From Eucalyptus grandis (taxonomy: Eukaryota > Streptophyta > Magnoliopsida > Myrtales > Myrtaceae): a stretch of 64,000 nucleotides of DNA. The DNA is taken from contig NC_052616.1 of NCBI RefSeq assembly GCF_016545825.1, positions 59,107,278 through 59,171,277 of the forward strand, given 5' to 3'. The number at the start of each line of letters is the position of its first letter. The stretch's first letter is position 1. A program made the position numbers and the translations under genes. A model generated the notes under the pieces. The model ran no database searches and was not told where the DNA came from. It was given only the letters and a program-made list of their open reading frames with translations. Below, in pieces: positions 22,015-33,387 of this stretch.

Positions 22015-23130
22015 ATGCCTCATGTATATAGAGTTCACTTGGGCTTATTTACCAAAGCTCATTTGGTGCACTATCATTGTGTTGAGATGTAATATGAATT
22101 GTGTTAAAATAAATCACACTTTGGGGAATTGACATAGTGAATTCATCAATATATCATAGTTAGAAAATAACTTGTTAATTTAAGGTTTTGAGTGAAAGAG
22201 AGTCTAATTGAATATGTTGACAGACTTAGACTTAAGCACACAATCTCCTCGAGTGAAGGTAACGGGTTTCCTTTGCCTGCACCTAACTAATGGTATTAGA
22301 GCCGATAGTTAGTTAGTAACCCAATCCCAATGTGTGTCGTTGCTTGGCGATCTCTCAAGGAATGAATTTAACCAACTTGGTTTTTCGGTCTGGCGAAAGA
22401 GACCTAGAGTGAAGGTGTTTACACATGAATGAAGATTGTTAAGATGCACATGTAAGTTGCATTATAGAAAATCTCACATTGAAAAATTGATGTAGTGTAA
22501 ATTAGTTAATACATCCTAACTTACCCACAACTCATTAGTTTAGGTTTCTGTGTAAAGTGGACTCAACTGAATGTTAACGAGCTCTGGTTTGGATTCCCTC
22601 TTGGTGATTTCTCCAGCTGAAGGTATTAGGCTGCTTTTGTGCATTTGAAACGAATTTGTCATCAGTTATAATAGCCATGAGTAGTTGACATTGAGAGTTA
22701 AGCAATGATTGCGAGCGATCAAGAATTTAGTATGCTAGTCTTCCCGAAATGTTGGTGTTTGCAGCATCACTCAAACAAAAATTAAGGTGTCAAGAACATG
22801 GACACAATAATTTGCACGAGCGAATGTATAGGAGGATTAATCGAGCTGGAATTTATCATGTCATGGAAAATCGAACAGAATTAACCCATGCTGTGTCGGA
22901 ATAATCCTCCCAAAATGATTCACGTCAAGTTGCATAGCAATAAAGTGCTGTGATATTCAAGGTCCAGCTCTTATTAGGCACACAGATATTTCACAGCAGC
23001 GTCGAATTAAGCTTTCCATATCATTCAAAAGAAGAGTTAACTTGATTCGTCAATCGTTGGAGTTAAACCAAGAAGTTTTTGTTAGCAGATTATATTGCCC
23101 AAGTCAATCATAGCCAGTAGTGAATACCTT
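21680..23130 (+). repeat. Old duplication, remainder of unit b
   Basis: Continues 3490-3742 after removal of the Ogre-type insertion and parallels unit a at 2700-3480, for example 'tagccatgagtagttgaca', 'tatgctagtcttcc', 'tttgcacgagcg' and 'aataatcctcc'. It is longer than unit a, having gained an AG microsatellite and about 600 bases near 22080-22670. No gene recognised. Confidence 0.6.
21942..22012. repeat. (GA)n microsatellite, 71 bases
   Basis: Uninterrupted GA run inside the expanded part of duplication unit b. Confidence 0.97.
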
Positions 23131-23532
23131 GGAAAGAACACCGAAATGCAATGTTAGTCAGTGTGGCTCAGTTGATCAGCTTTCGGGACCAAATTAACTG
23201 ATTGTTTTCAAGGTTTCACAAAAATTTTCCCAGAGTTCCAATAAAAGGGTCTCCCTCCTCATATCTTCTTTTGAACGACTTTTCGGTTACTCGACGAGTA
23301 TGGAACTTCTTAGAGGACCTTGTTTCATATACAATAGGTTCCTCTTTGTCAAAGTTACTCGTATTGCATACCCTGTTAGTGCTCATGACATTCTGTTGAG
23401 AACGATGCCCCCTAGAGTAATACTTCTGCTGCCAAATCCAACGCCTGCATTTCGAACACAATTGAGAGTCCTGATTCTCACTTATTTTAGAGTTCGCCAG
23501 ACTAACTCCTCCCCTCGAATAGACAAGGTGTT
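23131..23532. other. Unassigned region, open frames on both strands
   Basis: A minus-strand frame at 23578-23216 is 120 codons long and contains CSKCRRW and VMSTNRVCNTSNFDKEEP. Overlapping plus frames are equally long. I do not recognise a family, and the open frames may be chance. Confidence 0.2.
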
Positions 23533-24240
23533 TGGGCAAATTGAAGTATGGGTCTAAGGACTTGAAGGAGCAGATCAACTGGGTCGACTTATTATGCGAT
23601 ATTTAAGGAATATTGCAATCCATAGCTTGAATTGCAAGTTGTGTGGTTCTTGTCAGCGGGCTTGTCTGATAGTAGCTTTTCTTACTTGTGCTAATTATTC
23701 TTCTTTGTGTTACATCTGTTGACAGCAGTTTGTTCTTCATGGAAAGAAAAAAGTACTCTCTACTTACAGGCTGAAAGGTAAGCTTTGCAGGTCGGATAGC
23801 TATTTTTGATCCATCCATTTTGTTACCAAACCTTTCCCATTGATACATCGGTCCACGTCGTACATCGGTCCATGTCGTCGAAAGTTGAGCAATGAATCTA
23901 AACACTGGGGGAGAAAGCTTCCCTTCTCCTGTTGCATTTCCTGAGCTAAGTAGTACGCGGTACCTGGAAAAACCAATTAATTGTCAGGGCAAGCCCTCAG
24001 GCACACAAAAGCAATTATCAATTGTTTTTCAAATATGTTTTTTTTGGTAAAGTTTGTTTTTCAAATATGTTTTTCACTTACTAAAGGACAATCTTAGACG
24101 CACTGAATATATCATGAATTGGGAAGGAAAACGAATGTCTTACGTTGAAAGTTTCAAGAACTACTAAATGCATCACTTTTTTAGATATAGTTAGAAGTAA
24201 TAATTTAGTGTTAAATTATGTCTGAAGTTATTAGGTTTCT
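23533..24240. repeat. Segmental duplication block D, copy 1 (left part)
   Basis: Closely similar to 51706-52237 joined to 58537-58665. It begins at 'caaattgaagtatggg' and ends near 'aattatgtctgaagtt'. Shared words include 'ggacttgaaggagcagat', 'gcgatatttaaggaatattg', 'ttgttcttcatggaaagaa' and 'tcatgaattgggaaggaaaa'. No gene assigned. Together with 25715-27347 it forms one duplicated neighbourhood. Confidence 0.85.
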
Positions 24241-25396
24241 GATCAGTTGATTTGGACAGCCACATCATTGGGATCATTTTCTGTTAAAAGTTGTTATTAC
24301 TACTTACTATCCAAGCAACAACACCTACCCACCAGTGCCTCATCATCCTATCAGCCTCCTCATCAACTCTGGAACAAAATATGGCACATGGCAATAGCTC
24401 CAAAAATTCGAGTATTCTTATGGCTAGCTTGTAAAAATGCCTCGCAACCAAAGCAAATCTCTATTCCAGACACATCACTTCGAACCCCTACTGCACCCTA
24501 TGTAATCAGCATACCCCGGAGACCATTGAACACTTATTTTTTTACTGTGAATGGACAAAAGCGATCTGGGCCAATGACAGGATCAGAATTTACATCTCTC
24601 TTACCTCAATCAAGAGACTGGATGCCTGGTTGGCGGCCCGTGCCACCCATCATCTTTCTTCCCCAAGCTTAGAAGCGATTGCCAATCTATTATGGGAGAT
24701 CTGGTGTCAACGAAACAATGCTACTTTCCGACAGCAAACCTGCACCGATCCAAGCAAAGGGATAATGCTCTCGCCCAGTACAGGATCTTCCAGAGTATTC
24801 AACCACCGAAACCTAGGTTTTCACACACATATATTAGTACTGATCATCGCTGGAAACCCCCTGATCAAGGCACAATCAAATGCAACATCGATGGGGCTTT
24901 CATTCCAGGTAGTAAACAGGGCACTATCGCATGTATTTTCAGAAATTTTAAAGGAGAGCTTACCGATATGTTTACCAGTACTGTTCCGGCCACATCGGCT
25001 TTTCAAGCGGAGATCTTCGCGATGATTCGGGCCTTTTAGCACCTGATCAAGCAGAGGCATCAGCACCATCGAGTTCTGGTTGAATCGGACTGCCTTTTCT
25101 TGGTGGAGATCCTTCGGCATCACCAGCCGCAGCCATGGCAGGAGCGACATCTTCTTGCCGTTCTTCACGAACTACTCTCTCAATGCCCTAATGCCTCGAT
25201 TCATCATGTCTCTCACAATGCCAACCTAGCTGCAGACTGGGCCGCCAAAGCCCATCGGGCCAATGGATCTGTTTCAAACTGGCTTGTTTTTACTCCTTTT
25301 GCTTTCCAGAATATTGTCCTTACAGATGCACTACTTGCTGGTTGTATGCACATGTTCGTATAATATATCAGTTTTTCCGAAAAAAAAAAAAAAAAG
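24241..25396 (+). mobile_element. 5'-truncated LINE (L1-type): RT zinc-binding domain plus RNase H, poly(A) end
   Basis: The plus strand encodes LWNKIWHMAIAPKIRVFLW, typical of the zinc-binding domain after plant LINE reverse transcriptase. An RNase H domain follows with CNIDGAF, FQAEIFAM, VESDC and NLAADWAAKAH, giving the usual D-E-D-D pattern. A stop interrupts the RNase H near 25037, and frameshifts occur near 24440 and 24750. The protein ends at 25363, followed by a poly(A) run at 25379-25394. I could not see a clear target-site duplication. Insertion here explains why block D copies differ at this place. Confidence 0.88.
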
Positions 25397-25714
25397 AAGT
25401 AGAAACAAAAAAAAGTCTTAAGTTTTTTTTTTTATTTGATCCACCTTTTGTAAATTCTCTCCCCGTAATTTTTCCCACAAGATTTTTCCAAATAAATCTA
25501 TGTGTTATTTTATGAGCCGCCCTATCTCCATCCCCATTTTGACTGAGACACCCATTTTTTCACTTAACTAACCGAAATACCCTCTCCCTCTCTCCCTCCC
25601 TCTTTCTCTCTCTCTTCAAATTATTGTTTCTTTCTTTATCAGGCTAACCCACAAAACTAACTCTATTTTTATCGTCTCTCTCATTAGTTTCACAATATAA
25701 ATGCTCCACCAAAA
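25397..25714. other. Short AT- and CT-rich spacer
   Basis: 'cccacaagatttttccaaataaatct' near 25476 resembles the conserved end of plant copia LTRs and a similar stretch near 61650. No gene. Confidence 0.4.
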
Positions 25715-26339
25715 CCTATTGTTTCCATAGAAACCTTAGTGAATGTGTTTTCTCCATATGCATTATACATAAACTCCTCTAGCATGGATTCTCCATTCAG
25801 ACAGTTTTATTCTTTCTTTCATCAGTAAAAATATGGATAAGAAAATAAAAATAAAGGGGCACATGACAGTTTTGTTTTGTGAAACATAATTTGGTACATA
25901 ATCTTTAATTCCAAGTTCCCAATTCCCACATTAGTTCCCCTTATTTCTCAATCATCTCCTCTATTCAAGATCACAAAACCACTTTAGTAGTCTCCTCGAC
26001 TTCCCAAAAGCTATCCCATTTACAAAAAGAGAGAGGATCCAATCATCCCTCGCATCAATTCAACAACTCCTGTTCCCCTAGAAAGAGCTATCCCTTAATA
26101 AGGATATTCATTGTTTTCATATAAGTTTCCTTGTTCCATCCCAAAAGCCGTGGAAAAAAGTTTCTTTCACTTCACATTCTCGAAAACATGCAAGAGGAAG
26201 GAAGCAGTTCAAACAAAATCCACTACACTAACCAAGTTATTAAAGGTCCGTCTATGAAGAATTTGAAACAGTCCAACGCAAAAAGACTAGCTACTTTTCA
26301 CGACGTAGTTACCTCCTCATCTCGGCAATTCATCCATAA
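25715..26339. repeat. Segmental duplication block D, copy 1 (F-box 3' flank)
   Basis: Matches 62470-63061, for example 'gaaaccttagtgaatgtgtttt', 'attccaagttcccaattccc', 'acattagttccccttattt' and 'agttcaaacaaaatcca'. This lies downstream (minus strand) of the F-box pseudogene and probably includes its 3' UTR. Confidence 0.82.
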
Positions 26340-27347
26340 TCAATCAATCGGAACAAGGGTTCGCAAACAAATTTCTGCTTCCAAGAATGGCATGGCAATT
26401 ATATCGAACCTTTGGTCGTGCTCGGTTGGTAAATCATGCCCACTCTCACCAGAACTTCATGACCATTCCGGGAGGAAGCCAATGGCTGAACAAGTCCCGG
26501 AGGCCTTGAGTGGTCAGGCATCGAGAACAACATATGCCATGGTCTGTTCAATCCATAGTCTCTCACAATTCACACACCGACACCCCTACGCTATAAACAA
26601 TAAGGCAAAGACACTCTCCCAGGACGGCCAAATCCATGTCAAGCCTATTATCTATAAAATTAAGCTGGTGCACCTCCACAAATTCCTCAGTACAAAAATC
26701 AAAAGCCACCAACACTTTTGCCGAGTTTGGCACCGGCTCACGTTTCATTATCTAGTGCAGACGGCCGCGCACGAAAACCCTCATCATTTTGCACGTCGAA
26801 ACCAGATAGTATGGCATCTCTTGAGCTGCCTCCACTCGTTAGCTGATGCTAACCGCAGATTCAATTGGTTCTTTAAAGGTCTGAATCAACCTCAACAACA
26901 CGTAATCATCATTCTCATCATCATAACCAAATCCATGAACGCAGGCAGAGGGATACAATCCACCGCCTATCTGAGTATCTGTAGGAGGCAAGAGCTTATG
27001 CCTCCTAGTGAATGGATTCCAAATAGCAACGTCGCGGACATCCGGTTCAGAAGTGCAAAGTAACCCACGGCAAGACCCTAGCGTCTTGATCCGCTTCCAC
27101 CTGAGAGGGTACTCTATCTCCACCACGTCACCCGGGGAACCCAGATCGATACAATAGAGGCTCGAGGAACCCCTGCGGCAGAAGCAGAGGTTCGTGCTCG
27201 ACTCGATGGACTGGTTTAGGTGCGACTCCATGAAGAGACGGCTGTCTGTCAAGCGACGCCACCGTGTGCAAACGCACCTGCACTGCACTGGAGCAGCGAC
27301 TTCACCGGTAATTGGTTCAGTATCTCGGTGATGAAAGGACTCTCCAT
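26340..27347 (-). pseudogene. F-box protein with F-box-associated domain, pseudogene (copy 1)
   Basis: F-box proteins are substrate adaptors of SCF ubiquitin ligases. The start at 27347 reads MESPFITEILNQLPVKSLL, a good F-box N-terminus. CRCVCTRWRRL completes the box only after a frame change caused by a 5-base tandem duplication (CAGTG) near 27285-27295. The associated domain follows: SLYCIDLG, NGLL-like CRGLLC, AIWNPFTRRHKLLPP and HGFGYDDENDDYVLLRL. Further lesions are a deletion of about 11 bases with a stop near 26839, TAG in place of the conserved Trp codon near 26750, and a late frameshift near 26565. The expected stop is 26340-26342, giving a normal length of about 335 codons. It is paralogous to 63062-64000. 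Confidence 0.88.
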
Positions 27348-27989
27348 TTCCCAGGCTTCTTTGAAAACCTCACCTCCTTACAGCTCGAGACAAACCGTGA
27401 CAAAGAAGATGACGATGAGAAAACGCTTCCCTTTTGGCAAATCGATTCCCATGATCCAGAAGGAACATCGAAGAGGGGAAGGGGGAAAAAGGAGTATCAG
27501 TGCGAGTTGAGCTCACCTTTACTTCTTCTCCTCGTTCTCCTTCTTCACTTTTTCTTCTCTTTCTCCTTATTCACCTTTTCTTCTCCCATCAAGAAAGGGA
27601 GAAACTTGCACTTGAATCTTGATGTCGCCCCTCGGAATATGCCGGAGGGTCCCATTTGCCGGCCCCTCATGAGTAAGGCTACAGGGAACTCCACTACTGC
27701 TCTCCTGATAAAGTCGATGCACTCATCCAGCCAATGAACATCTACTTTGCATTCTATCCTGCTCTCCCTTTTTGATACCAGTGGTTGCTAGTGACGGCTT
27801 TGAAAATGGGCCGATCCGTTCTCTGTTTTCAGCAAAGAGAATGAGATTGGCGATATACTCAGCAAACGAACAAATGGAGATGATAACACAGTGACAGCAG
27901 TAGTGAACAACATTTGCATTGCACCCTGTTCTACTCTCAGATATCCACCCAATATTCCCCAACAATTAACATTTCATACTTTGCAACAA

Positions 27990-27990
<1 letters not shown>
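27348..27990. other. Upstream flank of the F-box pseudogene, no gene assigned
   Basis: CT-rich stretches at 27510-27600 could belong to the F-box promoter or 5' UTR. Reading frames on both strands lack recognisable domains. Confidence 0.4.
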
Positions 27991-28730
<740 letters not shown>

Positions 28731-28786
28731 ACTGTCATGGTATATTATTCGCATAATGACTCAAATGATTCTAACATATAATGTTG

Positions 28787-29025
28787 TCCCTAAACTTTCA
28801 ATTTATCCAATATAATTATTGAACTTCAACTCAATGTATAAGGTAATTCCACGATTTTTTTATATATGTTTGATAGAATCCCTTAATTATATGAAAAATG
28901 CTCCCTATTGTTCTTTCATGAAGTTAAAATCGGAGATAATATTGAATATTTTCACATAATTTGAGGACTAAATCAAATATGCATCAAAAGCCTAAAAATT
29001 ATATTGAATAAATTAAAAGTTTAGG
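28787..29025. mobile_element. MITE-like inverted repeat
   Basis: The left arm at 28787-28818 (TCCCTAAACTTTCAATTTAT and onward) is matched in inverse orientation by 28998-29025, with three or four mismatches. The enclosed DNA is AT-rich and non-coding. Similar arms occur in plant MITEs. I could not identify a target-site duplication, so the outer limits are uncertain and may reach 29092. Confidence 0.45.
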
Positions 29026-29099
29026 AAATACATTGCACATTAGATAAAAGTTCAAGGAATATTTGTATCATTTTCTTTAAATTTTAGGGATAGCTACTC

Positions 29100-29560
29100 T
29101 TATCACCCAACCTCGGCCTTTTATTTCTTTGAAAGAAAAAAAAAATTGCTAAATCGGGGAAAGGGAAAGGGCGGAAAAAAGGAAAGAGAAGGGGATGAAT
29201 TTATGCTAAACTCTAGACAACGGATCATGCGATGAATACTAAAAACAGTACGAACGACAACTCCTAGAAAATTAGGAAATTGATAAATTAACTTGATTTG
29301 ATTTCGATCGGCACCAAACCGAACCAAAAAGTTCAAAAGGAATTGAACCAAATCAATGGTTTGGAAAGATTTGAACTTAATAGCTCCGGCTCCAATAGCA
29401 TTAGAGATTTTGTGGGGTTTTAAACTGTTAGATGAAAATATGATTTATTATTTTAAATATTATAAGCTTTTAGAATAGTTCGTAATAGTTCCGCAAAATC
29501 ACACATTTCATCGGTTGATTGGTTTCTAATTGGTTTCGTTCAATTTTATTGGGTCGACAT
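29100..29560. other. Degenerate transposon-like stretch with Gly/Asn-poor 'gaaccgaacc' words
   Basis: Words such as 'ccaaaccgaaccaaaaagttc' and 'ggttgattggtttctaattgg' on opposite strands resemble the subterminal repeats of the hAT-type element at 59554-60312. No TIR or duplication could be fixed. Confidence 0.25.
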
Positions 29561-29599
29561 CAAAACAATCATTATCATGGAGAGAGTGTAAAATCCCTC

Positions 29600-30330
29600 T
29601 GCCTCAATCCCGGCCAAGCTGCTTGTGGGGCCAAAGGGGTATTGTGTGTGCAGATGCGAAGGTTCCGTGCTCATCTGCCAACTCCATGACATGCATGAGC
29701 TGTTGGTGAGGGAAATTCAACCATACTAGTAGAGCTCGGGCACCCTGAGGACGAACCACCGTGATATTGTAGCACCTTTGGAGCTGCTTAGCTGTCGAGC
29801 ACATCAACTCGAAAGTGAATCACGCGAGAGATCGCGACCAACGCTTGTCCCTCGTCTTTTAAGTTGTATGCCTACCCCGCTCCAAAAGAGGTTCTGCTAT
29901 TGGTTCGTTTATATCGCGACCTCTCGAAAGTGATTGGCGTGCTGTGTTTTTCTACGTTGGTGAATGATGCGTCGGCAACGAGATTCCTTAACACTTTCCC
30001 TTTCCCCGTCGGCAAATCCTAGAACACAACACGGATCTTGCCCTCCCAGCACTCTCCACGAAGATGATCTTTTTCTCTGAAAGAAGCGTGAATCACAAGT
30101 TGCCCGGTCGATTCCTTTTCCAAAAGGGTCCTTTGCAATTCCCACATGAAATCCGTCCAGATACGCCCGAAAAAATAGTCCGGATATGACTCGTGACGCC
30201 CGTAGTGCCGGAGATTTTTTAGGAATTGGGTAGGGTCGCGATCGCATGATAGAGTTCTTGACGCGGGATGACAGTCTCGAGCAGGGGAGAATTGGTGACT
30301 CGATGGGGCTTTGTGTGCTACCATTTTGCT
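29600..30330 (-). pseudogene. Unassigned protein remnant
   Basis: A minus-strand frame 30324-30019 contains FGRIWTDFMWELQRTLLEKE and RGECWEGKIRVVF. Past a single stop at 30019-30021 the same frame stays open through GKGKVLRNLVADASFTNVEK for about 45 more codons. A further frame at 29807-29604 has VWLNFPHQQLMHVMELADEH. Composition is protein-like and the in-frame continuation across one stop suggests a decayed gene. I do not recognise the family. Confidence 0.35.
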
Positions 30331-31611
30331 TTCTTCATCGTCCCGAATTGAACTGCTAATGCACCGCGCGATAGGATTGAAAGCCCAAACACCACTAAGT
30401 CATAAATGGAGACAACTAACAAGGAAGCACTGAAGCCCTCGGCTGATTTCGCCCCGGCCCATAGTAGAGCCTATTGCTTTGCTTATGATGATGATTAGCT
30501 AAACCTTTTTGGGAAGCTAGGAACAATTCTCTTTTTTCCAAAATAGAAGCTGGAGACTTAACATTAAAATCACATTCCAGCGTTCTCTGATGCCTAACAG
30601 TTCGGCATAACATACAGATGCACATCCTTCCTGATTCAATCCTATTATTTTCTTCGTTAAGCTGACCATTCAGGCTCCAAGGACAAGTACCTTGTTCATT
30701 CCTTTGACTGCTCACGGCTGCTCTACTGTTCTTCCAACTCCGGCACAAATAAAATACAAATTTGCATCCTCCTCAGTCTCATTCCTGTCAGAAGAAGCAA
30801 ACTGATGCTGAGCAGCCGGATTGGTGATGGCTTGTGTAGAAACGCCAACGATATGTTGATGAGAGATGAGCCATCGCCAATATCTCTGAACCTCAATGAT
30901 GATGACGCATATGTCTTACTGGTGGAGCTTCCAAATGTTGGACTTCTCAGTTGCGTTAAAGATCAAGATGCTGTATTGAGCATGTTTTAAGGTAAATGTC
31001 AAGTCAGGTAAACAAGCTAAACTCAACTCAAAAAAGCACAAGGCTTGTAGATCTGTCTAGGATATCATGTCCTAAAGGGGAATTCATTGGTCAATTCATA
31101 GACTGAGAAAAACAGACACGCCACGAGTGCCAGATCCAGGATGGTACTTGATAGAACAAATATTTGCTTTCATGTAAATGCCCAGAAGACTTGCTTCTAG
31201 TTTTATGCACCATATCTTCACCTGTTCAATTCAACAGTCTATCCAACCTTAGAACATAACCATGAAGGATTGATTTCATCATTGACGAGCGTGAGATAAT
31301 TGAAAATTGCCTAGAAATCTTTTTACCCCTCAATCAGTTCAACCTAGAATTGGAATACTAATTTAATCATGGCGAATGAAAAGAGGCCAAAGAGTAATGC
31401 ACCAGGGCTTTCGTGAATCCAGGAGTACAGACCCTCTCTTTGACAAAAAGTGAAGACCTAGAATTTCACAGAGATACAATGCAAAATAATGGAAAAGGGT
31501 TGCAAAGACATTCATTATTCCTAACTATGACATCTGTAATGATTTCGCTATATCATCTCTTTATACAATAACTACACAAAACCCTTAAGTTGTAGCTCGT
31601 CGCTCCCCTTT
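30331..31611. other. Intergenic DNA downstream of the PTOX remnant
   Basis: A minus-strand frame at 30748-30416 and a plus frame at 30805-30990 are moderately protein-like but match nothing I know. The part nearest 31612 probably includes the terminal oxidase 3' UTR. Confidence 0.35.
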
Positions 31612-32930
31612 CTAGCCTTGGTTTTGTGAAGAAGAGGCAGATTTCTTTATACAATCAACAATACCCTCACAATCTGCCAGAGGAAGTACGCGACCTAAGT
31701 CATCTTCCAAAGCATCCTCTGGGCTTGAATGAGGTGACTGAAGCGTCCCATGCATTTGACATGCCTTCATCGTCTTACAGTGTTCAGCTTCGTCATCTCT
31801 TAAGTTAAGGAAGAGGTCGTACAAGTTCTCTGACGAAGAGTAATGATACAGGAAAAAACCAAGTTTAGCTGATACATCATAATTGATCCTCAATGCTCTT
31901 TAGAGCTACTTAAAGCTAACAATAGTCGGACAACCAAAAATAGAGCAAGCTCCTGTAACCTCTGATTATTACTAGTTGAAGACAAACCATGTCACTTACA
32001 GTTTTGCTAACCAATGAACACCATTCACATGAAAAACAAACCACGGCCTACAGTGCGCCACACAAGCTCTCAAACCTTCTTATGACTATATACAAACACT
32101 CTGTATCTACTTATTATGAGCATATATGATCCTTGTAGGAGCTAAGAAGGCAAATCTCAGGCTCAGACATGCAGCCAGCTATCGCTTACCTATTTTTGGC
32201 CTCCGAGACTGAGGTGGTCCGGAAGTTTGAAATTCATCTGAACAAATTTGTAAAAGATGTTAGTAGTTAATATGACAAATTACAAAACAAAGAAAATTGG
32301 CCATATAGGAAAAGGACAACGAATGTAAAACGAACTTACCGAAGAGGTACAAGTCATCCCCAGTGTGGTATTTTATGGCGACCTCAGGTGCAGGCAACTT
32401 TTTCAATTCCTCTGCAATGAAACCGCCGGTCAAAATACAGTAGGCACAACCTGATCTATCGTGCACATATTGGCTAACATTTACTCTTGAGGATGGCTTT
32501 TCATACAAAAACACGATTGGTGTCGCCCATGAGACTGGAATAAAATGATCTAAAGATTGCAGGAAACCTCCAAGCTGATGTCAGAAAAAAATGAAATCAT
32601 GCAATTCCCGGTCATGCCATCGATGTGAATTTTCAGAGATTTAAATTTTATCATGCAACACTGTCGTTACTAACCCATCACATGCAATCTCAAACAACCA
32701 CATAAAAACGTCCCTCTTCCTTTCTTCTGTTTTGAATTCAAATGAGGAACCCTCAGTCACATGACTACTATAAGATAGGGTAAGTCCGCCTCGTGTCCAT
32801 CCATGTATAACTACATCAGAATTGAATAAAAGAACAAATTGCAAAGAGCTTCTGATCTCATCTCCTTGGGCCTTGAGAAATTTGTCATTAGTTGAAAACG
32901 CATGGCTCTCTACGCATTCTGAACAGTGAT
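31612..32930 (-). pseudogene. PTOX: Plastid terminal oxidase (PTOX/AOX4), last four exons only
   Basis: PTOX is the di-iron plastoquinol oxidase of thylakoids needed for carotenoid synthesis. Four minus-strand exons are seen. 32930-32862 encodes SECVESHAF and KFLKAQG; 32411-32340 encodes ELKKLPAPEVAIKYHTGDDL; 32237-32190 encodes EFQTSGPPQSRRPKI; 31829-31612 encodes NLYDLFLNLRDDEAEHCKTM, including the iron-ligand motif DEAEH, then CEGIVDCIKK and the stop. Exons 2 to 4 have proper acceptors (GCAG, TTCAG, GTCAG) and donors (GTAAGT, GTAAGC), and phases join correctly. The first exon's donor is AT instead of GT. The first two thirds of the protein are missing: upstream lie a 3.5-kb solo LTR and more transposons. 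Either a truncated pseudogene or a gene whose earlier exons lie beyond the insertions. I favour pseudogene. Confidence 0.85.
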
Positions 32931-33387
32931 CTGGAGAATATAAATTCCATATACATAATTATTATAACTTGTTGAGAAATGATAATGTGCAACATAAACA
33001 AACCCCAGCTCCCCTCTCCTCCCAATATTCACGAGAGGACTTCGTCTAGAGAAAAGATATGCTTAACGAATCAGTTAGTTGCCAGCTCCATGATTATGAT
33101 GGCAAAGTTTAACTTAATTAAGTGATGCTTCAGGGACCAACAGCTTCAAGCAATCATTAATCTCCAGAAACTAAGGCATGACAGTTCTATAAAAGATATT
33201 TGCAAACTTACATGCAATTCTTCGGCTTAGTGCATACATGAAGACGGTCATGCAGTACAATATTTTCTAGGGAATCATGAGAAACATATATAAGAAATCA
33301 CTCAGATGAAGAAAAAGATTCAATCATCTATCTTGAACAAACCCTAAAACCTATAAATACAAGTGATAGTGTAGGTGCATTTGCATA
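32931..33387. other. Flank between the PTOX exons and the solo LTR
   Basis: No earlier PTOX exon is visible on the minus strand. It contains 'cctataaatac' near 33351. Probably intron or unrelated DNA. Confidence 0.45.
33383..33387. other. Target-site duplication GCATA (left) of solo LTR 1
   Basis: Repeated exactly at 36848-36852. Confidence 0.92.

Noticed and set aside
26131..27063. 310-codon plus-strand frame
   Set aside because: It is antisense to the F-box pseudogene and its 3' flank. The minus-strand reading has clear F-box-associated motifs.
32641..32844. Minus-strand frame continuing directly after the PTOX 'KAQG' exon
   Set aside because: It is the intron read through because the donor is AT. 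It has no similarity to the oxidase, which resumes at 32411 with ELKKLPAPEV.
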